From positions 1-12,566 of the forward strand of contig JAFGKO010000070.1 in the NCBI GenBank assembly GCA_016928525.1: DNA of 12,566 bases, given 5' to 3'. The stretch is from Anaerolineales bacterium. Its GTDB lineage: Bacteria; Chloroflexota; Anaerolineae; Anaerolineales; Villigracilaceae. The notes beneath the pieces are model-generated. The model had not been told where the DNA came from and made no database searches. It was given only the letters and a program-made list of their open reading frames with translations. Below, in pieces: positions 6,436 through 12,566 of the stretch. Made by a program: the position numbers and the translations under genes. Every line of letters begins with the position of its first letter. The stretch's first letter is position 1.

Positions 6436-7211
6436 ACCAGCGATCCTTCTGGTGATCCAAGAGAAAAGAAGGACAGCACCTTCTCGCGTACGTCATAGCC
6501 ACAATTAGGAGTCGGGCATGTTTTCAGAGAAAGCCAGCAAGCTTCATGGAAGGGCATTTTGCACTTTGGGCAATACGCAATTCGTCCTGATTGCGTCTTA
6601 TCGACGGCAAAGGGAATTTGATCCCAGTGATAACCGGGCTTGTGGTTACAGTATTTTCCAATCAATGGCGATTTAGGTGTCAACACTTCAAAGGCAAAGT
6701 CTTTTTGGAGGAACTTGACCAACAGGCTGCGATGCGGATAAGCACAGTCATGACGGCCACACCGTTCAGCGAGCAGCCAGCATTCCATATGGCTGGGCTG
6801 TCCGCAGCGGCATACAACAATTTCATCGTTTTCATTAAAGCCATGACGCAGTAGTTCGCAACGCGCGTCCAGGAAAGGCGATTCGGCCTGAATATAGCTG
6901 TGCTGGAATTCGGTGAAGAGCAGCGTTTGCTCGCCCAACGTTATCTGGTCTCCGTGACGGATGAATTTGTACTTATACACAGGAAACCCATTCACCTTTG
7001 TCGTCTCGCTCTCCTCTGCATGGTTAAGGAGGAGATAGCCTGGTGACTCAGGCAAATTGGTGATGGTAACATGTTTGGGTAAAACACCTGGTTTCTCCAG
7101 TGTATACTGGGCTTGATTCGAATCACTCCCGATGACAGCTTCCTGGTTCAACGCCCAGGGGATAGAAACACTTTGACGTGTACCGTCGTGCCAATAGATC
7201 AGTTCTGACAT
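6432..7211 (-). CDS. FHA domain plus two RING-like zinc modules, putative E3
   Basis: A 259-residue protein. Residues about 5-100 look like an FHA phosphothreonine-binding domain (VIGSDS near 26-31, KHVTI at 46-50, VNG at 73-75, HGDQITLGEQTLLF at 86-99), although the usual arginine and serine of the first binding loop are weak. Two RING/treble-clef modules follow with the same spacing: C136-x4-H141-x2-C144-W, C151, C156, and C217-x4-H222-x2-C225-W, C232, C237, with additional ligands C118, C134, C188 and C214. An FHA-RING fusion beside E1 and E2 genes fits a ubiquitin-ligase-like adaptor that would direct conjugation to phosphorylated targets. No kinase gene is in the window. AAGGA lies 8 bases from the ATG, 15 bases after pafA. 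RING fingers with E1, E2 and Ubl neighbours have been described in bacteria; the exact metal ligands need a structural model. Confidence 0.82.
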   Translation of the reverse strand: MSELIYWHDGTRQSVSIPWALNQEAVIGSDSNQAQYTLEKPGVLPKHVTITNLPESPGYLLLNHAEESETTKVNGFPVYKYKFIRHGDQITLGEQTLLFTEFQHSYIQAESPFLDARCELLRHGFNENDEIVVCRCGQPSHMECWLLAERCGRHDCAYPHRSLLVKFLQKDFAFEVLTPKSPLIGKYCNHKPGYHWDQIPFAVDKTQSGRIAYCPKCKMPFHEACWLSLKTCPTPNCGYDVREKVLSFFSLGSPEGSLV

Positions 7212-7226
7212 AAATAGTTTCCTTGA

Positions 7227-8906
7227 TCAGGAGAGTGCCGCATGCACCCGTCTACGAACAGCTATATGGGGGTCCAGAGTTGCCTGACGCAAAAGCTCTA
7301 TTGAGGTAGGTCTGAGACTCGTCAACGCTTCCACTGTTTGCACCCTAACCTTCCAGTCCGGATCGCCTAACCCGCTTGCTAACGCACGGCATCGGCGATC
7401 AGGGTCGAGAGAAAGCGAGGCAATAGCTTGCGCGGCGCGACCGCGTACTGAACTGATCGGCCCCTGCTGTAACTGCGTATGCAAAAACGCCAGCGATAAT
7501 TCAGCATCTGCGAAAGCGGCTAGGCCAGAACAAAAATCCAAAGGATCGTCTAAACTGATTCGCTGTCCGTTAATGATAATGGCGGACCAATCGGCTTGTG
7601 ACTGGAAATGATGCTCCCAAGACCATTTTACGTAGTTTCCACGAACATACGCACGGGTACTGGTAGGCGGCATATCAATAGCTCGTGACACAGCTGCGGG
7701 CGCTATTCTGTTAGCTAATGCGCCGTAGTGGACCACTCCATTATCTAGCAGACGGGGGAAAAGTCCCCGGCGTGGATCGATATCATGGTAACGTAAATCG
7801 AGCAAAGCCATGGTTGGGTTGTCCCAATTGATGCGGCTGACTCCTCGTTCAGTTTCAAGCAGCAGAAGCTTAATAACCCAATCGAGGCGATCTCCCATCG
7901 CAGGTGGATCGTATTTTAGATAGTCTAGTGCTTCTTGCCATTCAGCTATAATCAGCGCTTCTTCTGAATCGGACGATATGTCGCCAAAGAAATCTTTCAC
8001 TTTGTTAAGGTAGTCGCGCTGAATATCCAGTGCCGAACGCGCCACTTCGCGTCCCTTTTCACGTATCCGGATTTGTGCATGACGGCCATGATAGGACACG
8101 CTGCGCAAAGCGTGAATGGGATTAACCAACACAAAGTCAACGTCGAGTGCCAGGGCTTCGCACACGCTGAGGATCAGATGCGTGGTTCCCAATTTCATGA
8201 AGGTGCACCAAGCAGACATATTAGAATCGCCTACCAGGAGGTGCAGCCGACGATATTTCAGTCGATCCGCATGGGGTTCGTCTCGCACATTGATGATGGG
8301 CCGATAACGTCGAGCGTCTTCGGACAGAACCCCCGTGATAAAATCCGCCCGCTGCGAGATCTGGAATCCGGTTGTGGCTGGCTCGGAAAACCTGAGTGGA
8401 CTGACCAGCCCTGCCGAGCATAACAATGAGCGTGTAACCAGAAATGGCGCTAAACATCGCACCAGATAGTGAAAAAAAGCGTTCTCGTCTGGCAAATATT
8501 CGGTCAAACGGGGAACCAGATAATTCTCATGGCAACCGTAGGTGTGATTTCCACTGGTATTGTTTTTCAGCAGTGTTAATTGCCCGCCCAGTTGCTTTTC
8601 GGCCTCAGGAAGAGCGGCAGCGAGAAGGTGTTCTCCGGCGAGATCGTACAGCGTTGCCTCTGAAGGTGTCAAACATTCGGGCGTAGACCATTCAATCAAA
8701 CCCTCTGACGCCTGATGTGCCTCGTCATCAAAGTAGAATCTGCCCCCATTCGGCAGGAATACTGATGTTTCCGTTGGCGCGGCAACCTGAAACCGAGTAG
8801 CCATACTTTCGGCCAATGCCGAAAAGATAGTTTTCTGGCTTGGCTGTTCACCGTCCCCCTGCCAGATGGCGGCATACTCAGTTTCAAGGCCAAAAACTCG
8901 CGCCAT
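7227..8906 (-). CDS. pafA: PafA-like Pup ligase with C-terminal HEAT-like extension
   Basis: The product has 559 residues, about 100 longer than typical PafA. It has the carboxylate-amine ligase fold of PafA/Dop: GLETEY (6-11) for ATP/Mg, KNNT then YGCHENYL (114-130), QISQRADF (182-189), INVRDEPHAD (205-214) and GDSNMS (226-231). Segments such as SALDIQRDY and LDWVIK match PafA rather than Dop, hence the choice. It would join the C-terminal Glu side chain of Pup to target lysines. The catalytic-Asp segment is unusual: FYFDD (57-61) is followed by an insertion of about five residues, and the canonical HPEY is replaced by an IEWSTPEC version. Residues about 462-559 form HEAT-like helical repeats absent from standard PafA. 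The ATG is 5 bases after the pup stop, with a GGAG overlapping the pup end. Confidence 0.88.
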   Translation of the reverse strand: MARVFGLETEYAAIWQGDGEQPSQKTIFSALAESMATRFQVAAPTETSVFLPNGGRFYFDDEAHQASEGLIEWSTPECLTPSEATLYDLAGEHLLAAALPEAEKQLGGQLTLLKNNTSGNHTYGCHENYLVPRLTEYLPDENAFFHYLVRCLAPFLVTRSLLCSAGLVSPLRFSEPATTGFQISQRADFITGVLSEDARRYRPIINVRDEPHADRLKYRRLHLLVGDSNMSAWCTFMKLGTTHLILSVCEALALDVDFVLVNPIHALRSVSYHGRHAQIRIREKGREVARSALDIQRDYLNKVKDFFGDISSDSEEALIIAEWQEALDYLKYDPPAMGDRLDWVIKLLLLETERGVSRINWDNPTMALLDLRYHDIDPRRGLFPRLLDNGVVHYGALANRIAPAAVSRAIDMPPTSTRAYVRGNYVKWSWEHHFQSQADWSAIIINGQRISLDDPLDFCSGLAAFADAELSLAFLHTQLQQGPISSVRGRAAQAIASLSLDPDRRCRALASGLGDPDWKVRVQTVEALTSLRPTSIELLRQATLDPHIAVRRRVHAALS

Positions 8907-8911
8907 ACAGC

Positions 8912-9136
8912 TTATTCTCCATCCAGACCTTGCTCGGCCACCATGTTCACAAAATTCAAATCGCCCAACAAACGGCGATACTCGACCGTTTCCAGGGCTA
9001 CCTGCCTGTTACGCCGTGCAGGCGGCCAATTGGCCTGAGAATCTGCGTCTCCTTCAAGCAGGCGAGCTGGACTCTCAGTAACGTTGATCGTGGAGGTATC
9101 CACTGACTGCTGGACAAGTCGTCTTTTTTCTGGCAT
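8912..9136 (-). CDS. pup: Pup-like small modifier with a DGE C-terminus
   Basis: A 74-residue protein, in the size range of Pup. The first 45 residues are polar and probably disordered; a helical segment follows and the tail is NFVNMVAEQGLDGE. Canonical Pup ends in FVxxYVQKGG followed by Glu or Gln; here the penultimate Gly and terminal Glu are kept but the first Gly is Asp. A terminal Glu means no deamidation is needed before ligation. The assignment rests on size, tail and position between the Dop and PafA genes, and similarity outside the tail is low. A very strong AGGAGG (9147-9142) lies 5 bases from the ATG, consistent with high expression of a small modifier. Unlike actinobacterial loci, no prcBA genes follow. 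Confidence 0.82.
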   Translation of the reverse strand: MPEKRRLVQQSVDTSTINVTESPARLLEGDADSQANWPPARRNRQVALETVEYRRLLGDLNFVNMVAEQGLDGE

Positions 9137-9141
9137 ATTTT

Positions 9142-9147
9142 CCTCCT
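9142..9147 (-). promoter_or_regulatory. Strong ribosome binding site of pup
   Basis: AGGAGG on the minus strand within AAAGGAGGA, 5 bases before the ATG of the Pup-like gene. With the site before gene X it is the best match to the Shine-Dalgarno consensus in the operon. Confidence 0.75.
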
Positions 9148-9155
9148 TTCAAAAG

Positions 9156-10256
9156 CTACAAACGATGCATTATCCTGGCTACGAAACGTCGCGGCCTGGA
9201 TCCTGCGAAAAGCGGCAGCTTGCTTTTCAGGCTTCGTGATGGAATATGATATGTAGGGGCAGCCTCGACAGCCCTGTTCAATACACTTCGCACACCGGCA
9301 GCCAACAGAGGTTTTTTCAGCCGGTTGCGGGAAAAACGTCCACGGCACTGCTCTAGGTCATAATCATCTGTCGCCGCCCAAATCGCAAACTGGGCTACAA
9401 GGCTTTGCAGGCGGCGGGGCAATCTTCCTTCGGGATCGTTGTAAATATCGTGCTCGGTCAGCAAAAGCGCCTCGCCGGGTTTAAAGGAATAACCACTGTC
9501 CTCAAAGACATTATGGGTCAGGGCAGAGTCGAAATTGATGAGAGCCTGGTCGGTGAGAAACTGCTGAGGGGGTATACCCATCTGACAAAGAAGTTTAATC
9601 AGATCTTTTGGATCATATGTCCTCGTCAAGCTTTCCGATGACTCGCTCGATAAAGCAGATATACGACTGATTTGCGTGTCTATCTCCTCGATGGCCTGGG
9701 AAATGCAGCGAACCCAGTTGGCCCGCTCTTCGGGAAGAGGTTGCAGGCGATAGCCCATTTGCATCGTAGCGTGTGCGCCACGAGCCATGGTTTCCAGGTT
9801 GGTTCGCATCTCCCCAAGAACACGGTCGTTGTAGCCCATGGCCCGGCCTATCCGGTATAAATCCTCGACGTGAATCTGCATCCTGTTACCGGATTTGTCG
9901 AGAATATCTTCAATAGCATTTGGCATAAAGTTCTGCTGGCGGAGATAGGCGGCGGCGGAATTCTCATAAGGGGGGTTTCGTTCAGGCTGCAAACAAGCGG
10001 TATTGAGCCAAACCACCCGCGTTTCGAGTGGCTCCAGGTTCAGAACGGTGGACCGGATCACCGCCATGTCTTGAAAAGAGTGATTCCGAGGGGTGAACGC
10101 CGTACCCGGTTCAATGCGGACCTGGATGGGATAGTCCCGATTATTTCGAACCGTCACCCGAAGATGGGTGGTCGTGCCGTCGCCCGTAGCAGACACAAAC
10201 GCAGCATGTCCTTCTCTCTCAGCTTCGAACAGAGAATAACTTGGTATTTCAGCCAT
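9156..10256 (-). CDS. Unknown protein X between dop and pup
   Basis: A 366-residue protein I do not recognise. Residues about 20-90 look like an immunoglobulin-like beta-sandwich (alternating strands in HLRVTVRNN, YPIQVRIEPGTAF, then the LEPLETRVVWL turn and strand and a Cys). Residues about 105-210 are helical and may form a coiled coil. Residues about 260-335 include a further helical segment with AIWAATD, a motif also seen in proteins with such beta-sandwiches. The C-terminus is very basic (RSLKSK, SRPRRF, RIMHRL). No signal peptide or membrane segment is seen. The open frame could start at 10307, inside dop, but AGGAGG (10269-10264) points to the ATG at 10256. Its place between dop and pup suggests a Pup-pathway function, such as an adaptor or substrate; this is inference from position. 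Confidence 0.7.
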   Translation of the reverse strand: MAEIPSYSLFEAEREGHAAFVSATGDGTTTHLRVTVRNNRDYPIQVRIEPGTAFTPRNHSFQDMAVIRSTVLNLEPLETRVVWLNTACLQPERNPPYENSAAAYLRQQNFMPNAIEDILDKSGNRMQIHVEDLYRIGRAMGYNDRVLGEMRTNLETMARGAHATMQMGYRLQPLPEERANWVRCISQAIEEIDTQISRISALSSESSESLTRTYDPKDLIKLLCQMGIPPQQFLTDQALINFDSALTHNVFEDSGYSFKPGEALLLTEHDIYNDPEGRLPRRLQSLVAQFAIWAATDDYDLEQCRGRFSRNRLKKPLLAAGVRSVLNRAVEAAPTYHIPSRSLKSKLPLFAGSRPRRFVARIMHRL

Positions 10257-10263
10257 TGCCATG

Positions 10264-10269
10264 CCTCCT
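10264..10269 (-). promoter_or_regulatory. Ribosome binding site deciding the start of protein X
   Basis: A perfect AGGAGG lies 7 bases before the ATG at 10256-10254. An ATG at 10262 is too close to it (1 base), and the farther ATG at 10307 lies within dop with no ribosome site. Confidence 0.75.
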
Positions 10270-10282
10270 GATAAATGACGAA

Positions 10283-11614
10283 CTAATGCATACCGGGATC
10301 GGTCCAATCAAGCCGCCCGGCTGGACCATCCATATAGTCCCAATCGACTCGAAGGGGCTGATCATGATGATCCCGGATCGCTTGCGCCCTTATATGGGCG
10401 CGTGTGTTGGATGGTGGGTTGGTCATGCAATGTGCCACCAAGCTGTCATCAGTCAAAATAGATTGAATCCGGTTCTGGCTCTGTAAAGTGTAGAACAAAC
10501 TAGACCCGGGGTGAATATTGTGATAGCGAATATCGAACGCTTTTAACAGCGACGCGTCCCACCCAATACCTTCTTGCTCTCGTATCGTTTCGAGAAATGC
10601 CAATTTGATAGCCCAATCCAGTTTGCTGCCCAGCGCGAGGGGATCGGTACGCATCGCATCCAGGAGCGAGGACCACTCGACAGTCACACGCCGATCCTCA
10701 TCATCTGCGGGAGAGTGATCGAGAAAACGAATAACCATTTCGAGGAATGCAGATTGAATATCCACAGCGGTAACTACATCATCGCCGTAGATGCTGACAG
10801 GTGCAAACGGGTTGCGCGAAACCGATTGAAATGCCGCCACGGGGTCGCGTAGCGCCAAATGATCAGGATAGAATCCTTGTTCAAGCATACGGAGCACCAG
10901 ACGCGTCGTCCCGATTTTGAGAAACGTAGAGAATTCGGCCAGGTTCGTATCGCCCATTACGAGATGCAAACGGCGAAACCGAGAGCGGTCCGCCAGTGCT
11001 TCATCGCGCGTGTTTACAATGGGTCGGTTGGTGGTCGTTTCCAGGCCAATGGCTGTTCGGATGAAATCGGCCCGTTGAGAGAGTTGGTATCCGATCCAGC
11101 CATTTTCCCCACCCACACGTCCGGCTCCGCTAATGATCTGCCGGGAGGTTAAAAAGGGGATCAGGGCCTGGTAAAGTTCCGGTCCTCGTTGGACAATCAA
11201 CTTCTCAAACAACGAAGAAGAAATCAGATAATTTTCATGGCATCCCCAGGTATGACCGGCGTAGTCAGTATTGTTTTTATAGAGGGTCGGTATCCACCCC
11301 TCTGGCAGACGATCCCGCATCGTTTCACAGCACGCGCGCATGAGGAGCTCGCCCGCTTTATCGCACGCCACCAGGGATGTCAAATCGCCACATTCAGGCG
11401 TTGAATATTCAGGGTGTCCTAAATCGTCGTAGAATCGAGCGCCGTTACTGAGCATGGCGTCGGTAGCCGAACCGCAGCTTAGAATATTCAGTCCGGGGAA
11501 AACTGAAGGGTATTGGGCTACCATCTGTACTGTCATCGGGCGGGGATCGATTTTTTCTCCTCCACCACCTTCAATGACCAGCGCATATTCAACTTCAATT
11601 CCCGCTATGGACAC
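10283..11614 (-). CDS. dop: Dop-like depupylase/deamidase
   Basis: A 443-residue PafA/Dop-family enzyme starting with GTG. Motifs: GIEVEY (5-10); NGARFYDDLGHPEYSTPEC (57-75) with D64 at the catalytic Asp position; YKNNTD (112-117); WGCHENYL (123-130); QLSQRADF (177-184); INTRDE-like VNTRDE (200-205); GDTNLAE (221-227). IGLETT and GDTNLAE match Dop rather than PafA. Dop removes Pup from substrates and deamidates Pup-Gln; because the neighbouring Pup already ends in Glu, depupylation should be its main role. The region before NGARF is shorter than the long loop of mycobacterial Dop. AGGAG (11627-11623) lies 8 bases from the GTG, 25 bases after the ATPase gene. The order arc-dop-X-pup recalls actinobacterial arc-dop-pup, with X inserted. 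Confidence 0.88.
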   Translation of the reverse strand: MSIAGIEVEYALVIEGGGGEKIDPRPMTVQMVAQYPSVFPGLNILSCGSATDAMLSNGARFYDDLGHPEYSTPECGDLTSLVACDKAGELLMRACCETMRDRLPEGWIPTLYKNNTDYAGHTWGCHENYLISSSLFEKLIVQRGPELYQALIPFLTSRQIISGAGRVGGENGWIGYQLSQRADFIRTAIGLETTTNRPIVNTRDEALADRSRFRRLHLVMGDTNLAEFSTFLKIGTTRLVLRMLEQGFYPDHLALRDPVAAFQSVSRNPFAPVSIYGDDVVTAVDIQSAFLEMVIRFLDHSPADDEDRRVTVEWSSLLDAMRTDPLALGSKLDWAIKLAFLETIREQEGIGWDASLLKAFDIRYHNIHPGSSLFYTLQSQNRIQSILTDDSLVAHCMTNPPSNTRAHIRAQAIRDHHDQPLRVDWDYMDGPAGRLDWTDPGMH

Positions 11615-11622
11615 GCTGTTTA

Positions 11623-11627
11623 CTCCT
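11623..11627 (-). promoter_or_regulatory. Ribosome binding site supporting the GTG start of dop
   Basis: AGGAG on the minus strand, 8 bases before the GTG at 11614-11612, which begins the conserved GIEVEY N-terminus. No ATG lies between this site and that motif. Confidence 0.7.
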
Positions 11628-11639
11628 GCTCACTCGTCG

Positions 11640-12566
11640 TCAGAACATGTCCGGGGGAGTATCATTCCAACGATCCTCGACCTGAGTCGCCCAGCGCACG
11701 GATACCGTAATATCATCGATGGAAGGGCGGCGATAGTCTGTATCCTGAAATTCCAGTAGATTCACGACAAAATGTTCCTTGTTTTCTTCGTATTCCTGGT
11801 TAAGGGCCTCTTTCAGCGTATCTAGAGAAATGCGCCCAATGTCTCCTGTAGGCGGGCCTTCTGCGGAGTCTTGTGTCAGGCCTATTTCGAGAATCCATAG
11901 TTCGGCGGCGGCCTTTTTAGCTCTGGTGACCACGCTTTCGAGAATCGCCCCACTGGCAAACTGGCGTGCCGGGAGGATCAACCGTTCGCCCCGTTTTTGC
12001 GTGACCTGAATGTAACTCCGTTCATCATAAAGGATTTCGATCAACTGGCGCGCTAGTGTTGAAACATCCCCTGTGGTTGGCAGATCGGGTAAAAGGTACT
12101 TCAAGAGAATCTCAACCGCTGCATCGTTATTGGGACGGTCGATTTTTATTTTTCGATCCAGTCGCCCCGGACGCAACAGGGCAGGATCAATCAGTTCAAC
12201 CCGATTGCTGGCTCCAATCACAAGGACATTGCGCAACTCACGAACGCCATCTAGCTCGGCCAGAAACTGCGGAACGATGGTTTTCTCAACGTCGCTCGAA
12301 ATGCCACTTCCACGAGTCTGAAACATGGACTCAATTTCGTCGAAGAAAATAATGACAGGGGTATAAGGGCCAGAGGACCGCCGCGCTTTTTCAAAAAGCT
12401 TGCGAATCTTGTGTTCCGTCTCGCCTACCCATTTGGTTAGCAGCTCCGGGCCGCTGACGTTGATAAAGAACGCTTTGGGCTTAGAGCGTGTTATGTACTT
12501 TTTACCCCTATCCCCCGGCCCCTTTCCCCGTAAACGGAGAAAGGGGAGACGCGCAAGTCCCTCTCC
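11640..12566 (-). CDS. arc: ARC/Mpa-type proteasomal AAA ATPase (partial, 5' end missing)
   Basis: The frame is open from the right edge to TGA at 11642-11640, giving 308 residues. From about residue 29 it matches ARC/Mpa closely: the FFINVSGPELL strand and KWVGE pore loop (45-49), Walker B IIFFDE (72-77), the RTRGSGISSDVE stretch typical of ARC (84-95), sensor VIGASNR, and arginine fingers in LLRPGRLDRKIKI. The Walker A motif, oligosaccharide-binding domains and N-terminal coiled coil that binds Pup are outside the window. The first 20 or so residues come from a palindromic repeat and do not look like ARC sequence; the frame stays open across it. The C-terminus ends in PPDMF and lacks the GQYL-type tail that docks Mpa to the 20S proteasome. 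Role: ATP-driven unfolding of pupylated, or otherwise tagged, proteins. It is the most promoter-proximal gene seen in the operon. Confidence 0.88.
   Translation of the reverse strand, partial: GEGLARLPFLRLRGKGPGDRGKKYITRSKPKAFFINVSGPELLTKWVGETEHKIRKLFEKARRSSGPYTPVIIFFDEIESMFQTRGSGISSDVEKTIVPQFLAELDGVRELRNVLVIGASNRVELIDPALLRPGRLDRKIKIDRPNNDAAVEILLKYLLPDLPTTGDVSTLARQLIEILYDERSYIQVTQKRGERLILPARQFASGAILESVVTRAKKAAAELWILEIGLTQDSAEGPPTGDIGRISLDTLKEALNQEYEENKEHFVVNLLEFQDTDYRRPSIDDITVSVRWATQVEDRWNDTPPDMF
12505..12566. repeat. C/G-rich palindromic repeat at the window edge
   Basis: The run of C-rich blocks contains a hairpin: CCCCTTTCCCCG (12519-12530) and CGGAGAAAGGGG (12535-12546) pair over 12 positions with one mismatch around a TAAA loop. 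C-rich hairpin repeats of this style are frequent and dispersed in Chloroflexota genomes. It lies inside the open frame of the ARC ATPase, where the family has a variable loop between Walker A and the pore-loop strand. Its base composition differs sharply from the adjacent coding sequence. Copies elsewhere cannot be seen in this window. Confidence 0.6.

Larger units (their letters stand above)
523..12566 (-). other. Thirteen-gene operon combining Pup and ubiquitin-like conjugation
   Basis: All 13 genes on this strand are packed with gaps of 0 to 45 bases. Coupling signs are ATGA overlaps at 6432-6435 (RING to E1) and 3495-3498 (Ubl to JAMM), and a stop codon abutting the next ATG at 4730-4725 (E2 to the duplicated-domain protein). 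No gap is long enough for an obvious internal promoter; the largest are 45 bases (3804-3848) and 40 bases (5247-5286). The promoter must lie beyond the right edge. Good Shine-Dalgarno sequences precede dop, X, pup, the RING gene, the E2 gene and the Ubl gene. Co-transcription is inferred from spacing only. Confidence 0.85.

Noticed and set aside
8998..9348. A minus-strand frame of 116 codons with several cysteines overlapping pup and protein X
   Set aside because: It runs across the pup/X junction in another frame. The Pup tail, the pup ribosome site and the stop of X explain the region better.
9870..10271. A 133-codon open frame on the plus strand
   Set aside because: It is antisense to protein X, whose start is supported by a perfect Shine-Dalgarno sequence in a tightly packed operon.
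7227..11614. Both PafA/Dop-family genes as duplicates of a gamma-glutamyl-cysteine or glutamine synthetase
   Set aside because: Motifs such as CHENYL, SQRADF, the RDE segment and GDSN/GDTN are specific to the PafA/Dop branch, and a Pup-like gene lies between them.

Overview
The window is almost entirely one long minus-strand operon (about 12 kb, 13 genes, gaps of 0-45 bases, two ATGA overlaps and one stop/start abutment). It runs in from the right edge and ends near position 523. It joins two protein-tagging pathways that are normally separate: a pupylation module (ARC/Mpa-type AAA ATPase, Dop-like enzyme, Pup-like protein, PafA-like ligase) and a ubiquitin-like module (FHA-RING E3-like protein, E1-like, E2-like, YukD-like Ubl, JAMM peptidase). 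Two further genes at the distal end encode a TIR protein and a catalytically dead JAMM-HEAT protein. Gene functions are read from sequence motifs; the combined pathway is inference.

Layout in transcription order, right to left: ARC/Mpa ATPase, its 5' part outside the window and preceded by a palindromic repeat (12566-11640); Dop-like (11614-10283); unknown 366-aa protein X (10256-9156); Pup-like (9136-8912); PafA-like with a C-terminal HEAT-like tail (8906-7227); FHA-double RING (7211-6432); E1-like (6435-5287); E2-like (5246-4728); unknown protein with an internal duplication, perhaps YbjN-like (4727-3849); YukD-like Ubl (3803-3495); active JAMM (3498-2407); TIR (2388-1690); degenerate JAMM plus HEAT (1671-523). 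A convergent plus-strand gene ends at 102 and is followed by a clear intrinsic terminator at 227-259. No proteasome subunit genes (prcA/prcB) lie in the window.

The organism is probably an uncultured non-actinobacterial bacterium. Pup with a terminal Glu, the absence of proteasome genes beside pup, and a C/G-rich hairpin repeat like those common in Chloroflexota genomes all point toward Chloroflexota or a neighbouring phylum. This is a suggestion, not a proof.

Possible working model (inference): the E1, E2 and FHA-RING proteins attach a small modifier to targets, perhaps those recognised by phosphothreonine. PafA ligates Pup to lysines, Dop removes it, and the JAMM peptidase removes or processes the Ubl. 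The ARC ATPase unfolds tagged proteins. The active/inactive JAMM pair recalls eukaryotic MPN+/MPN- pairs, and the TIR protein raises the possibility of a defence or stress-signalling role.
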